Counted from the stretch's first letter, positions 42,648 to 51,694 are shown. The stretch is DNA of 64,000 bases from an uncultured Flavobacteriaceae bacterium (GCA_943788165.1 CALSPF010000002.1:310001-374000); one strand, 5' to 3'. Notes: generated from the sequence alone by a model not told the origin. Numbers and translations are program-made.

Positions 42648-44714
42648 ATGAAAACTATTGTATTTACTGGTGGATCAAGTTTACTAGCACAAAGTTGGAT
42701 TAGACAGGAACAACCCCATTACAATTATATTCTCGGATTACATGAAAGGCAGCTTGACCAAAAACGATTCAACACGATTGTTTTTGATTATGAGAATCCC
42801 GACCAATTATCGTCACAACTACGAAAGATAAAAGCCGATATTGTCATAAATTGTATTGGTTTAACAAGTGTCGAAGCTTGTGAAGAGCAACCTGAATTAG
42901 CGGCTAAAATAAACGTTGAATTATCCAAAAACATTGCTTTGGCATGTGCTGAAAGCAGTGTAAAATTAGTTCATATTTCTACAGATCATCTGTTTGATGG
43001 AACACACCCATTTGCTGCTGAAACTGAACCTAAGTCTCCTGTAAACTTATACGGAAAGACAAAAGGCGAAGGCGAAGATGTCGTCTTAAAAAACAATCCA
43101 TCGGCATTATTGATTCGCACGAATTTTTTTGGCTGGGGACCGGAATATAAAGCCTCTTTTTCAGACAAAATTTTAAGAAATTTAGAAAGTGGACAAATCT
43201 CGAAACTATTTCAAGACGTCTATTATACTCCAATCTCAGTTGGAACAATGCGTAATGCAATTGAAATCCTCTTAGAACAAAACGCTAAAGGAATGTTCAA
43301 TGTTGTGTCAAATGAACGCATTTCAAAGTATCAGTTTGGGATCATGTTAGCCACTGTTTTTGGCTACCCTACTCAGTTAATTGAGCCCATAAGTATAGAT
43401 GAAATGACGGATTTAACAGCTCGTCCAAAAGACATGAGCCTGAGTAATCATAAGTTAAGTGTTCACCTCAATGAACCTGTTTCTTCGCTAGAACGTCAAC
43501 TAAACGATCTGAAAGCCGAAGGTAGACAATTGCAACAACGTTTGGTTATTCCCTACGGTAGGCAAGATGTATCTGAAAAAGACATCCAAGCTGTGGTCAA
43601 TGTATTGCGATCAGATTATATAACGCAAGGACCAACCATACAGAAATTTGAGCGACGTGTTGCAGAATATAGCGGAGCAAAGCATGCTTATGCTTGCAAT
43701 AGCGCAACAAGTGCTTTACATATTGCTTGTCTTGCTTTAGGGGTGACAAAAGGAGATTTAGTATGGACCAGTCCAATCTCTTTTGTAGCCTCTTCAAACT
43801 GTGCGCTGTATTGTAATTCCGATGTTGATTTTGTAGACATAGACCCCATTAGCTATAATATGTCGCCGCAGGCTTTGGAGAAGAAATTAATCGAAGCTAA
43901 AGGTAAAGGGAAATTACCCAAAGTGGTTATTCCTGTGCATTTATCTGGGCAAAGTTGCGAGATGGACAAAATTCATGCATTGAGTAAAATCTATGGATTT
44001 AAGATTATCGAAGATGCCTCACATGCAATTGGAGGAACATATAAAGGAAAGCCGGTCGGTAATTGTGAATACAGCGATATAGCTGTTTTTAGTTTCCACC
44101 CAGTCAAAATAATTACAACCTGTGAAGGTGGGATGTGTCTCACGAACGACTCCGAACTATCAAATCTTTTAGGAAGATATCGAAGTCATGGAATTACACG
44201 CCAGGCTTCTGAAATGAGTAAGACACCCGATGGGCCGTGGTATTACGAACAATTAAACCTTGGGTTAAATTACCGTATGAATGATGTACAAGCAGCTCTA
44301 GGCCTGAGTCAAATGGATCGTTTAGATGAATTTATTGAAAAGCGCAGAGCGATCGTAAAACGCTATGATGAATTATTGAGTAACTCAATTGTACAAACTC
44401 CTAAACAACATAAAGACACTAATTCTTCTTGGCATTTATACATTATACGTTTAAAGAAAAACACCCACGTTACACATCGACAATTGTTTGAACAATTTAG
44501 GGCTGCTGGGGTATTGGTCAATATTCATTATATCCCGATTTATCGACAACCCTATTACCAAGAATTGGGCTTTACAAGCAAAGGCTTTGAAGAAGCAGAA
44601 AAATATTACGAAGAAGCAATCAGTATTCCAATTTTTCCAGGCCTCACAATTGAAGAACAAGACAAGGTAGTTTCATTGATTGAACAACCTGTAGGATTTC
44701 AAAATTTGTTTTAG
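42648..44714 (+). CDS. Fusion: RmlD-like SDR plus PseC aminotransferase
   Basis: This single 688-residue ORF joins two enzymes. Residues 1 to about 285 form an RmlD-like sugar-nucleotide reductase (FTGGSSLLAQSW, ISTDHLFDGTHPF, LYGKTKGEGEDVV, with YxxxK). Residues about 300-688 are a full-length PseC, the PLP aminotransferase that makes UDP-4-amino-4,6-dideoxy-N-acetyl-beta-L-altrosamine: VIPYGRQDVSEKDIQAV, IIEDASHAIGGTYKGKPVG and the PLP lysine in FSFHPVKIITTCEGG. The linker SSLERQLNDLKAEGRQLQQ looks helical. There is no stop, frameshift tract or obvious second start at the joint. PseC needs no reductase for its own step, so the N-terminal domain may act on a different intermediate. Confidence 0.88.
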   Translation: MKTIVFTGGSSLLAQSWIRQEQPHYNYILGLHERQLDQKRFNTIVFDYENPDQLSSQLRKIKADIVINCIGLTSVEACEEQPELAAKINVELSKNIALACAESSVKLVHISTDHLFDGTHPFAAETEPKSPVNLYGKTKGEGEDVVLKNNPSALLIRTNFFGWGPEYKASFSDKILRNLESGQISKLFQDVYYTPISVGTMRNAIEILLEQNAKGMFNVVSNERISKYQFGIMLATVFGYPTQLIEPISIDEMTDLTARPKDMSLSNHKLSVHLNEPVSSLERQLNDLKAEGRQLQQRLVIPYGRQDVSEKDIQAVVNVLRSDYITQGPTIQKFERRVAEYSGAKHAYACNSATSALHIACLALGVTKGDLVWTSPISFVASSNCALYCNSDVDFVDIDPISYNMSPQALEKKLIEAKGKGKLPKVVIPVHLSGQSCEMDKIHALSKIYGFKIIEDASHAIGGTYKGKPVGNCEYSDIAVFSFHPVKIITTCEGGMCLTNDSELSNLLGRYRSHGITRQASEMSKTPDGPWYYEQLNLGLNYRMNDVQAALGLSQMDRLDEFIEKRRAIVKRYDELLSNSIVQTPKQHKDTNSSWHLYIIRLKKNTHVTHRQLFEQFRAAGVLVNIHYIPIYRQPYYQELGFTSKGFEEAEKYYEEAISIPIFPGLTIEEQDKVVSLIEQPVGFQNLF

Positions 44715-45272
44715 ATGAGAGAATTGTTAAAACAGTACAGTGATTTACCCATTTTAGAATCAGAGCGATTGATTTTAAAGCCATTGTCGTTAAAATTCTT
44801 ATCGGAAAAATATGTAAGCTGGATGAATGACGAAGAAGTAATTCGTTATCTGGAATCAGGAGGGAATTACACCAAAGCTAAACTGGAACACTATCTATCT
44901 GAAGTAGAAATGAACCCCAAATATTTCTGGGCTATTGTAGTAAAAGAGTCGGGTGAACATATTGGAAACATCAAAATTGATCCTATTGATCCCATTCATC
45001 AACATGGAGAATATGGGATTATGATTGGAGATCGAAACGCATGGGGAAAAGGTATTGCAAGGGAGGCTTCTTCTTTGGTGATTGATTTTTGTTTTATGGA
45101 ATTAAATCTTCGAAAAATAAACCTTGGCTTACTAGCAACCAATAGTGCCGCAATTAAATTATACGAAAAATTAGGTTTCGAACAAGAGGCCTATTTTAAA
45201 GCACATGTTGATCACAAGGGTGAATTTGTGGATACTCTTCGGATGGCAATTTTTAATACCGCTATAAAATGA
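44715..45272 (+). CDS. GNAT-family N-acetyltransferase (RimJ/RimL-like)
   Basis: This 185-residue GNAT protein has ILESERLILKPLS at the start, HGEYGIMIGDRNAWGKGIAREA as the acyl-CoA binding segment and NSAAIKLYEKLGFEQEA near the end. The ATG follows the PseC stop directly with no gap, and the end overlaps the next gene by four bases. It could be the PseH N-acetyltransferase acting on the 4-amino sugar, but a better PseH candidate is at 56403. This one is nearer to the RimJ/L-type GNATs common in sugar loci. It may add a second or modified acyl group. Confidence 0.82.
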   Translation: MRELLKQYSDLPILESERLILKPLSLKFLSEKYVSWMNDEEVIRYLESGGNYTKAKLEHYLSEVEMNPKYFWAIVVKESGEHIGNIKIDPIDPIHQHGEYGIMIGDRNAWGKGIAREASSLVIDFCFMELNLRKINLGLLATNSAAIKLYEKLGFEQEAYFKAHVDHKGEFVDTLRMAIFNTAIK

Positions 45273-46105
45273 AAATTGCTCTAGGTACTGTTCAGTGGGG
45301 TTTGAATTATGGGATTTCTAATAAAAGAGGAATTCCATCCGAACTGGAGCTTGATAAAATATTTGCTACGGCCAGTGCTAACGGGATCAATTTATTAGAT
45401 ACTGCTACATCCTATGGGGAAGCAGAAAGTAGAATTGGCAATCGATCAAGCGGTAAATTTAGAATTGTAACAAAAATAGGATCGATCAGTAAAGATAATT
45501 CTGTTGAACAACAAGTGAAAAAGTCACTGGAGAATTTAAAAACAACCTCTCTTTATGGTTGTCTTTTTCACAATGTAAATGAACTGCTAGAAACGCCCTC
45601 TATGTGGGGAGAAATGCAGGGTCAAAAAAAAGAAGGACGTATTGAAAAAGTAGGTTATTCATTATATCACACAGAAGAATTAGAAAGGTTACTTCAGTTA
45701 AATTTTATACCCGATTTGATTCAAATTCCTTTTAACCTCATTGATCAAAGATTTGAACCTTACTTCAAACAATTAAGTGAAATGAAGATTGAAATTCATG
45801 TTCGGTCCATTTTTTTACAAGGACTACTTCTGAATTTTGAAATGATGGAACAAGATAAATTCCTGGAATGGAGCCCAATTTGGAAGAAATATAAAGATTG
45901 GTTGAATGAGACAAATTTAACTCCCCTTGAGGCATGTATATGCCATGCTGAACACCATAAAGAAATTACAAATATTATCTTAGGTGTTGAGCAACTATCT
46001 CAATTAAAAGAAATCATTTTAGCTAGTAAAAAGAAAAGTATTGAGGCTCCAAAAGCATTTATTTCTACAGATCAAAAATTAATAAATCCCTTATCATGGC
46101 TTTAA
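45269..46105 (+). CDS. Aldo/keto reductase
   Basis: This 278-residue TIM-barrel oxidoreductase of the aldo/keto reductase family has the start ALGTVQWGLNYGISN and the active-site region NLLDTATSYGEAESRIG, which gives Asp and Tyr. The family Lys is expected near RIVTKIGS and the His near YGCLFHN. It is NAD(P)H-dependent and cytoplasmic. Such proteins recur in nonulosonic acid and other amino-sugar loci, where they are thought to reduce or equilibrate keto sugars; the specific step is unknown. It overlaps the GNAT gene by four bases and the HD gene by ten. Confidence 0.83.
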   Translation: MKIALGTVQWGLNYGISNKRGIPSELELDKIFATASANGINLLDTATSYGEAESRIGNRSSGKFRIVTKIGSISKDNSVEQQVKKSLENLKTTSLYGCLFHNVNELLETPSMWGEMQGQKKEGRIEKVGYSLYHTEELERLLQLNFIPDLIQIPFNLIDQRFEPYFKQLSEMKIEIHVRSIFLQGLLLNFEMMEQDKFLEWSPIWKKYKDWLNETNLTPLEACICHAEHHKEITNIILGVEQLSQLKEIILASKKKSIEAPKAFISTDQKLINPLSWL

Positions 46106-46764
46106 TTAAAGAAAACTGTTTCAATCATTATATAGATGAAATTAATACCGAACGAAAACGTAGATTACTTGGGACAAAAATAGTTGACACAAGAGCCAGT
46201 TATTTATGGGAAGAAGCATTAAAAATCGTTAATGAAAATGAAAAGCAGCAACTGATTGATGCATTTAATTTTGCAAAAACGGTAGAGTATGACCACCCTG
46301 GGTTATCATCAGAAATATATTTTGCACATCCTCTTCGAGTGGCAGCACTTGCAATTTTATTTTCAAATGAGAATCCAGTAGAAGCAGGAATAGTAGGTTT
46401 ATTACACAATGTTTTTGAAGTTTCCACAATATCTTCAGAGGTTATAGATCAACGGTTTGGTAAAGAGGTAACATTTATGATTACTACTCTAACAGTTGAT
46501 AGGGCTATTCAATGGGATTTGTTTTACAAAAAAAAATACTACACAAGTATTAATAACTTATCTGAAAATGCTAGAAAAGTCAAAGTAATTGACAAGTTTG
46601 ATAATCTATTTGTTTTAGGATTAAATCCAGATGCTGCAGTTAGGTCAAAATACCTTGATGAAATAAAAGTACATATTGTGCCTATTGTAATTAAAGACCT
46701 GCCCTTTATGTCAGATTATTTTTTAAGTTTAATTGATAATTGTGAAAAAATAGGAAAATTATAA
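46096..46764 (+). CDS. HD-domain protein, RelA/SpoT-hydrolase-like with altered HD motif
   Basis: This 222-residue protein is helical and matches the layout of (p)ppGpp-hydrolase-type HD domains: FAHPLRVAALAI, then LLHNVFEVSTIS, and later KVIDKFDNLFVLGLNPD. The family HD pair reads HN here (LLHN where LLHD is expected), so metal-dependent hydrolysis may be weakened or lost. The other His and the last Asp (DKFDN) are kept. No synthetase or TGS domain is attached. Inside the glycan operon, overlapping the aldo/keto reductase, it might bind a nucleotide sugar or a nucleotide alarmone. Its function here is unknown. Confidence 0.65.
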   Translation: MALIKENCFNHYIDEINTERKRRLLGTKIVDTRASYLWEEALKIVNENEKQQLIDAFNFAKTVEYDHPGLSSEIYFAHPLRVAALAILFSNENPVEAGIVGLLHNVFEVSTISSEVIDQRFGKEVTFMITTLTVDRAIQWDLFYKKKYYTSINNLSENARKVKVIDKFDNLFVLGLNPDAAVRSKYLDEIKVHIVPIVIKDLPFMSDYFLSLIDNCEKIGKL

Positions 46765-46766
46765 AG

Positions 46767-47552
46767 ATGAATTTAGAATTAAAAGATAAAGTAGCGATCG
46801 TTACTGGCGCATCAAAAGGGATGGGGCTTGCAATTTGTGAGACCATGCTTAATGAAGGTGTAAAGGTCATGATGGTGTCACGCAACGAAAAACTTTTGAA
46901 GGAACTGAAAGAAAAATACACTGACCAAAAATTCCATGTAGATTTTTGTGCTGGAGATGTTTCCTCACCTGATTTGCATGAAACAGTAATTGAAAGGACA
47001 ATGAGTAGATGGGGATCTATTCATATTCTGATAAATAATGCTGGAGGTCCCCCTATGGGTTCGTTTTTAGAACAGAATGACAGTAGTTGGGATGGGGCAT
47101 TTCAAACTAACTTGATGAGTGTAATTCGTTTTTCTAAAGCTGTAACCCCTCATATGAAAAAAAACAAATGGGGGAGAATAGTGTCAATAACCTCGTCTTT
47201 AGCAATTGAACCTAGTCCAGTAATGGTTTTATCATCCACAATCCGGGCAGGGGTTAGCTCTTTTACAAAAGCCATTTCGACAGAACTAGCAGCAGATAAC
47301 ATAACAGTTAACGTTATATGTCCTGGAGGTGTTTTAACGGAGAGGTTGAAAAGTCTTATTGAAGATCGTACTATTCGAGAAAACAGGAGCTATGAGGAAA
47401 TTTTGAATGAAAGCCAAGCGAGTATTCCCGCCAATAGATTCGCATCTTCAAAAGAAATAGCAGATACCATTTTATTTCTTACCTCTGAAAATGGATCTTA
47501 TATTACTGGCGTAAGTCTTGCTGTTGACGGTGGCTTATTAAGGTCATATTAG
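46767..47552 (+). CDS. SDR-family oxidoreductase, divergent active site
   Basis: This 261-residue classical SDR has the cofactor loop VTGASKGMGLAI, the NAG motif LINNAGGPPMG and the C-terminal ITGVSLAVDGG. The catalytic Ser is in SITSS. Where YxxxK is expected the sequence has LSSTIRAGV, so Tyr and Lys are replaced by Ser and Arg. A branch of SDRs with this altered site exists in databases annotated as 3-oxoacyl-ACP reductase-like. It is probably an NADP-binding enzyme with an unusual mechanism or a degenerate activity. It could serve the sugar pathway or the acyl module further downstream. Confidence 0.8.
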   Translation: MNLELKDKVAIVTGASKGMGLAICETMLNEGVKVMMVSRNEKLLKELKEKYTDQKFHVDFCAGDVSSPDLHETVIERTMSRWGSIHILINNAGGPPMGSFLEQNDSSWDGAFQTNLMSVIRFSKAVTPHMKKNKWGRIVSITSSLAIEPSPVMVLSSTIRAGVSSFTKAISTELAADNITVNVICPGGVLTERLKSLIEDRTIRENRSYEEILNESQASIPANRFASSKEIADTILFLTSENGSYITGVSLAVDGGLLRSY

Positions 47553-47559
47553 TTCGATT

Positions 47560-48609
47560 ATGGATCTTTTCAAACCAGATATTTTTTCTCAATCAACGCC
47601 AAATTGGATAAAAGCCACACCCTATTTAGAAAACGAATTAGCACCGATAATTTCACAAATAGTTCCTTCATCTAGTTTGAATGAACTTGTAATTGAGTTT
47701 TCGGGTTCCATGGAAATTAATAGCTCAAATTTTAGATTATCTTTTTTGAACAAAAGGCACATTTTAAAAAAATGGCCATCTACGCAAGCTTACGCATGTC
47801 TTGTCAATATAGTGAAGACAAATTTGTTTTTAATAGACAATAAAATTCCAGTACCTGATGTGATTCCATTTAAAAATGGTCAAACAATTTTGGAGTGGAA
47901 TACTAATTTATGGACTTGTAGCGAATTTATAGATGGTGAATATTTTTCTGGAAGAAAAAATCAACTAAAAGAAGCATCCTTTATTACCGCAAAAACCGCC
48001 AATGCATTATACAATTTACCCGAGGAAATACACCCGACAAGAAAAATAAATCATAAAATAGATAAAACACTAGCATTGGTTAAAAAGACTGACCTTTTAA
48101 ATGTTAATTGGGAACAAATTTTCGGACATGATATCTCACTTTTGCTAGAAAAGAATTGGAGTAAGATTAAGCGGACGTGTATTGATTTAAAACAGGTAGA
48201 AATAGATGGTGGGCCAGTATTCCCAAATCATTATGATATGCATCCTCACAATCTACTGTTTATTGAAAATAAACCACTTTTTTTACTTGATTTTGATTCA
48301 ATTGTAGGAATTCCTGTAGGCTATTCAATCGCCTATTCAGCGCTCAAACAGTGCCGTCAATCAATTGCCTATAACCAAGATTTTAATGCTGTATCTCAAA
48401 TTGGAAAAAACTATATCGATTCTTTACATGAGAATTTAGATATAGGCGATATGAAATGGATAAATAATTTCAAGGCTTTGGCTCAAATGGAAACCTTAAG
48501 AAGGATAGGTATTGTACTTGAACTTAACCTTGATGGAAACAATGCTTGGAATAAAGTATTATACTTACTTATTTCTAATTTGTATGAAGCGGAAGAATTA
48601 TTTGATTAG
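47560..48609 (+). CDS. Phosphotransferase-family (APH/choline kinase-like) protein
   Basis: This 349-residue protein has an aminoglycoside phosphotransferase/choline kinase-like C-lobe: NHYDMHPHNLLFI, with catalytic Asp and Asn, followed by FLLDFDSI carrying the metal-binding DFD. A Lys in HILKKW in the N-lobe probably binds ATP. In glycan loci such kinases phosphorylate small alcohols or sugars, feeding a cytidylyltransferase; the next gene is indeed a cytidylyltransferase, but that one fits PseF. The substrate is unknown. Antibiotic resistance is unlikely given the context. Confidence 0.72.
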   Translation: MDLFKPDIFSQSTPNWIKATPYLENELAPIISQIVPSSSLNELVIEFSGSMEINSSNFRLSFLNKRHILKKWPSTQAYACLVNIVKTNLFLIDNKIPVPDVIPFKNGQTILEWNTNLWTCSEFIDGEYFSGRKNQLKEASFITAKTANALYNLPEEIHPTRKINHKIDKTLALVKKTDLLNVNWEQIFGHDISLLLEKNWSKIKRTCIDLKQVEIDGGPVFPNHYDMHPHNLLFIENKPLFLLDFDSIVGIPVGYSIAYSALKQCRQSIAYNQDFNAVSQIGKNYIDSLHENLDIGDMKWINNFKALAQMETLRRIGIVLELNLDGNNAWNKVLYLLISNLYEAEELFD

Positions 48610-48621
48610 AAAGGTAAAAAA

Positions 48622-49311
48622 ATGAAAAGAATTGCAATCATACCAGCTAGGGGTGGATCAAAAAGAATTCCACAGAAGAATATCAAAAGTTTCTGTGGAA
48701 AACCAATGATTAGTTACCCCATTCAAGCACTACTTGAAACCAATCTGTTTGATAAAATTCATGTATCAACAGATGAAAAAAAAGTAGTTGAGATGACAGA
48801 ACAGCAAGGCGTAAAAGTGGATTTTTATCGTCCTAAAAACTTGTCAGATGATTATACTCCGATAATGCCGGTGTTGAAATATGTGGTTAAAGAATATAAA
48901 AAAAGGGGTCAAACTTTTGATGAAGTGTGGGTCATACTTCCCTGTTCTCCGATGTTAAATGCTAAAGATTTAATAAAGGCTTCCATACGCTTTAAAGAAT
49001 CTCCTTCTTCAAATTCGTTAATGTCAGTGACAGAATACCCTGTTCCAATTGAATGGGCTTTTGAAACCAATGATAAGGGAGTTTTACAATCTTTAAATAA
49101 TGGTCATTTTGCAACAAGATCTCAAGACCTAAAGAAAAGATATTATGATGCAGGAATGTTTTATATTTATACTGAGAAGGTAGTTTCGAATGCTGAATAT
49201 GATGTGACTGATGAAAGGATTATCCCGTATTTCATTCCAAAAGGGAAAGCCATTGATATCGATGATATTGAAGATTGGGAGTACGCAGAAAAACTATTCA
49301 AAGTAAATTAA
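48622..49311 (+). CDS. pseF: Pseudaminic acid cytidylyltransferase
   Basis: This 229-residue enzyme activates pseudaminic acid with CTP to CMP-Pse. The N-terminal IPARGGSKRIPQKNIKSFCGKPMI is the CMP-nonulosonate synthetase motif, EYPVPIEWAFE is typical of PseF, and RYYDAGMFYIY and AIDIDDIEDWEYAE complete the family pattern (IDID metal site). Length is normal. It lies 12 bases after the kinase-like gene. Confidence 0.9.
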   Translation: MKRIAIIPARGGSKRIPQKNIKSFCGKPMISYPIQALLETNLFDKIHVSTDEKKVVEMTEQQGVKVDFYRPKNLSDDYTPIMPVLKYVVKEYKKRGQTFDEVWVILPCSPMLNAKDLIKASIRFKESPSSNSLMSVTEYPVPIEWAFETNDKGVLQSLNNGHFATRSQDLKKRYYDAGMFYIYTEKVVSNAEYDVTDERIIPYFIPKGKAIDIDDIEDWEYAEKLFKVN

Positions 49312-49314
49312 AAC

Positions 49315-50649
49315 ATGAAAAGAGAAAGCACAATTAGGTATAAAAAGCAAATACATCAATTAATCCCTGGTGGTGCGCATACCTATTCTAAAGGAGATGA
49401 TCAATTTCCAGAAAACGCTCCAGCCGCTATTTCACACGGAAAAGGAGCCTATGTTTGGGACATCGATGGAAATCGTTTCTTAGATTGCTCCATGGGATTA
49501 TCGAGTGTTTCTCTGGGCCATGCTTTTGAACCTGTATTAAATGAAGTAAAAGCTGAATTAGATTTAGGAGTTAATTTTCAACGTCCTTCCTATATTGAAA
49601 AAGAAATGGCTGAAACTTTTTTGGCTTTAATTCCACAACATGACCGAATAAAATTTTCTAAAAATGGTTCTGCCGTTACAACAGCAGCAGTAAAATTAGC
49701 AAGGGCAAAAACAGGAAGAAAACTAATTGCCTTTCCAATTGATCACCCTTTTTATTCGTATGATGATTGGTTCATTGGAAAAACGCCTTGTGATAAGGGA
49801 GTGCCTGAAGAAATAAGTGCATTAACCGTTACTTTTGATTCGTGTAATGTGGCGTCTTTAGAAGCTCTTTTTGATAAATATCCTGATCAAATAGCAGCTG
49901 TGATTACAGAACCAGAAAAACCGCATTGTTCCAATTGTAAATGTTCAATATCGTCACAAAGTTATTTAGAAAAAGCGATTGCTTTAACTCAAGAAAAGGG
50001 GGCACTATTTATTTTAGATGAAATGGTTACAGGATTTAAAGTTGGCTTTCCAGGTGCAGTATCAAAATATAATTTGTCGCCAGATTTGGCTACTTGGGGA
50101 AAGGGAATTGCCAATGGCTTTTCTTTTTGTGCCCTTACGGGTAAAAAAGAAATAATGGATCAAGGCGGAATAATGAATGAAGGCCAAGAGAAAGTGTTTT
50201 TGATTTCCACCACACACGGGGGTGAAACTCATGCTATTCGTGCTGGATTAAAAACGATAGATGTGTTTAAAAGAGAAAATGTTCTAAAACATAATCATGA
50301 CATTGGAGAACAATTGATTCAAGAAACAAAAAAACTAATTCAAAAAAACGAATTACAAAATTATATTGATGTTATTCCGTGTTCGTGGGCTGTATCATTT
50401 ATCTTTAAAGATGATAAGTTGAATGTTTGTAATGTTCACAGGACTTATTTTTTACAAGAAATGATTGCTCAAAACATTTTGTTTCAAGGGTATTTCATTC
50501 CATGCTTTAGTCATAAAAACGAGGAAGTATATTTTTTCTTAACAGCATTCGATCATGCTTTAAAACAATATAAATCGGTTATTTTAAATGGATACCAGGG
50601 TGAACTCGTAGGAGAGCAAACAAAAGCGGTATTTAGAAAGTACATTTAA
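49315..50649 (+). CDS. Class III aminotransferase (HemL/GSA-aminomutase-like)
   Basis: This 444-residue PLP enzyme resembles glutamate-1-semialdehyde aminomutase: IPGGAHTYSKGDDQFPENAP, GSAVTTAAVKLARA, FILDEMVTGFKVG and the PLP lysine in TWGKGIANGF. Relatives inside glycan loci are thought to transaminate sugar or acyl intermediates rather than make heme precursors. A short Cys cluster (PHCSNCKCS, about 204-212) interrupts the usual sequence before the DEM motif and could hold a metal. It is four bases after pseF and two before pseG. Confidence 0.8.
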   Translation: MKRESTIRYKKQIHQLIPGGAHTYSKGDDQFPENAPAAISHGKGAYVWDIDGNRFLDCSMGLSSVSLGHAFEPVLNEVKAELDLGVNFQRPSYIEKEMAETFLALIPQHDRIKFSKNGSAVTTAAVKLARAKTGRKLIAFPIDHPFYSYDDWFIGKTPCDKGVPEEISALTVTFDSCNVASLEALFDKYPDQIAAVITEPEKPHCSNCKCSISSQSYLEKAIALTQEKGALFILDEMVTGFKVGFPGAVSKYNLSPDLATWGKGIANGFSFCALTGKKEIMDQGGIMNEGQEKVFLISTTHGGETHAIRAGLKTIDVFKRENVLKHNHDIGEQLIQETKKLIQKNELQNYIDVIPCSWAVSFIFKDDKLNVCNVHRTYFLQEMIAQNILFQGYFIPCFSHKNEEVYFFLTAFDHALKQYKSVILNGYQGELVGEQTKAVFRKYI

Positions 50650-50650
50650 A

Positions 50651-51691
50651 ATGAAGAAAAAAGTGATTTTAATTAGAGTAAATCTATCACCTAAATTAGG
50701 CGCAGGTCACTTTATACGAATGATTGCTTTTGCAGATCTTTTAAAGAATAGTGGGTATAATATTAATTTTATTTCTTCTTCAGAAAACAAAGAATCAATC
50801 AACAGTATACTCAATGACAAGTATCCAATAATTTTCACTGACAAAAGTGATGCGCTTGAAGATGCAAAATTTATTATTGACGTGGCAACAAAATATACGG
50901 CTAAACTTGTCATTTTTGATGGAGCAGATTTCACAGAAGAATATGATATAATCTTAAGAGAAGCGAAATTAAAAACACTACACGTTGTAGATGTTCCAAA
51001 ACGAGTATATTCATCTGATTTTGTGCTTAATCAAAATCATAGAGCTAATGATTTTGATCATTTGATAGGACCAAATACAACCCTTTTAACAGGATTAAAA
51101 TATTTACTTCTTAGGGATCAATTTAAAGTGGCTAAAAAAACGAAATTAAATTCACTTAGAACCGAAAAAATTCATTTACTGATATGTTTAAGTGGTGGAT
51201 CTTTGATTACTGACAAAATGAATGAGACGCTTTTGCAAGCATTAATTACATCAAAAGATTTAGTAGATTCGGTCACAATTATATTTGGTAAAATGGGACT
51301 TATTACTGAAAAAGTAAAAAATATGGCATTAAAAGCTCCCATCGAAGTGAACCTGATGAATCATTTAGATGATATTTCACAAGAAATGAGGAAGGCCAGT
51401 TTTGCAATAACCTCTGGAGGAACAACGATGTGGGAGTTAATGTTTATGCAAATTCCTTTTATTGCATTAGCACTTAATACAGATCAAGAAAATTATTTAA
51501 AACTACTGAAGCGTGATAATATCTGTGAGATAATGGGAGATTTTGATCAAATGACGGTTTCACAAGTTAAAGAGAACTTAAAAAAATTCATGAAAAACAA
51601 ACCACTACACCAGCAATTTCTTAAAAAAACAGAATTACTGATGGACTCTGCAAAAACAAAAAATCAAATTTTAACTGCATTAAATCTATAA
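50651..51691 (+). CDS. pseG: UDP-2,4-diacetamido-2,4,6-trideoxy-beta-L-altrose hydrolase
   Basis: This 346-residue GT-B-like hydrolase removes UDP from the diacetamido sugar in pseudaminic acid synthesis. Supporting segments are GAGHFIRMIAFADLLK, VIFDGADFTEEYD, LICLSGGS and ITSGGTTMWELMFMQIPFIALALNTDQ, the usual PseG C-terminal pattern. The catalytic His is most likely that in GAGHFIR. Cytoplasmic; length typical. Confidence 0.87.
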   Translation: MKKKVILIRVNLSPKLGAGHFIRMIAFADLLKNSGYNINFISSSENKESINSILNDKYPIIFTDKSDALEDAKFIIDVATKYTAKLVIFDGADFTEEYDIILREAKLKTLHVVDVPKRVYSSDFVLNQNHRANDFDHLIGPNTTLLTGLKYLLLRDQFKVAKKTKLNSLRTEKIHLLICLSGGSLITDKMNETLLQALITSKDLVDSVTIIFGKMGLITEKVKNMALKAPIEVNLMNHLDDISQEMRKASFAITSGGTTMWELMFMQIPFIALALNTDQENYLKLLKRDNICEIMGDFDQMTVSQVKENLKKFMKNKPLHQQFLKKTELLMDSAKTKNQILTALNL

Positions 51692-51694
51692 AAA

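Noticed and set aside
46096-46764. (p)ppGpp synthetase
   Set aside because: Only an HD-type half is present; no synthetase or TGS motif.
47560-48609. Aminoglycoside resistance gene
   Set aside because: APH-like fold only; lies within a glycan operon and lacks resemblance to known resistance enzymes.
48622-49311. NeuA (sialic acid) or LegF cytidylyltransferase
   Set aside because: PseB, PseC, PseG and PseI are all present and EYPVPIEWA is typical of PseF.
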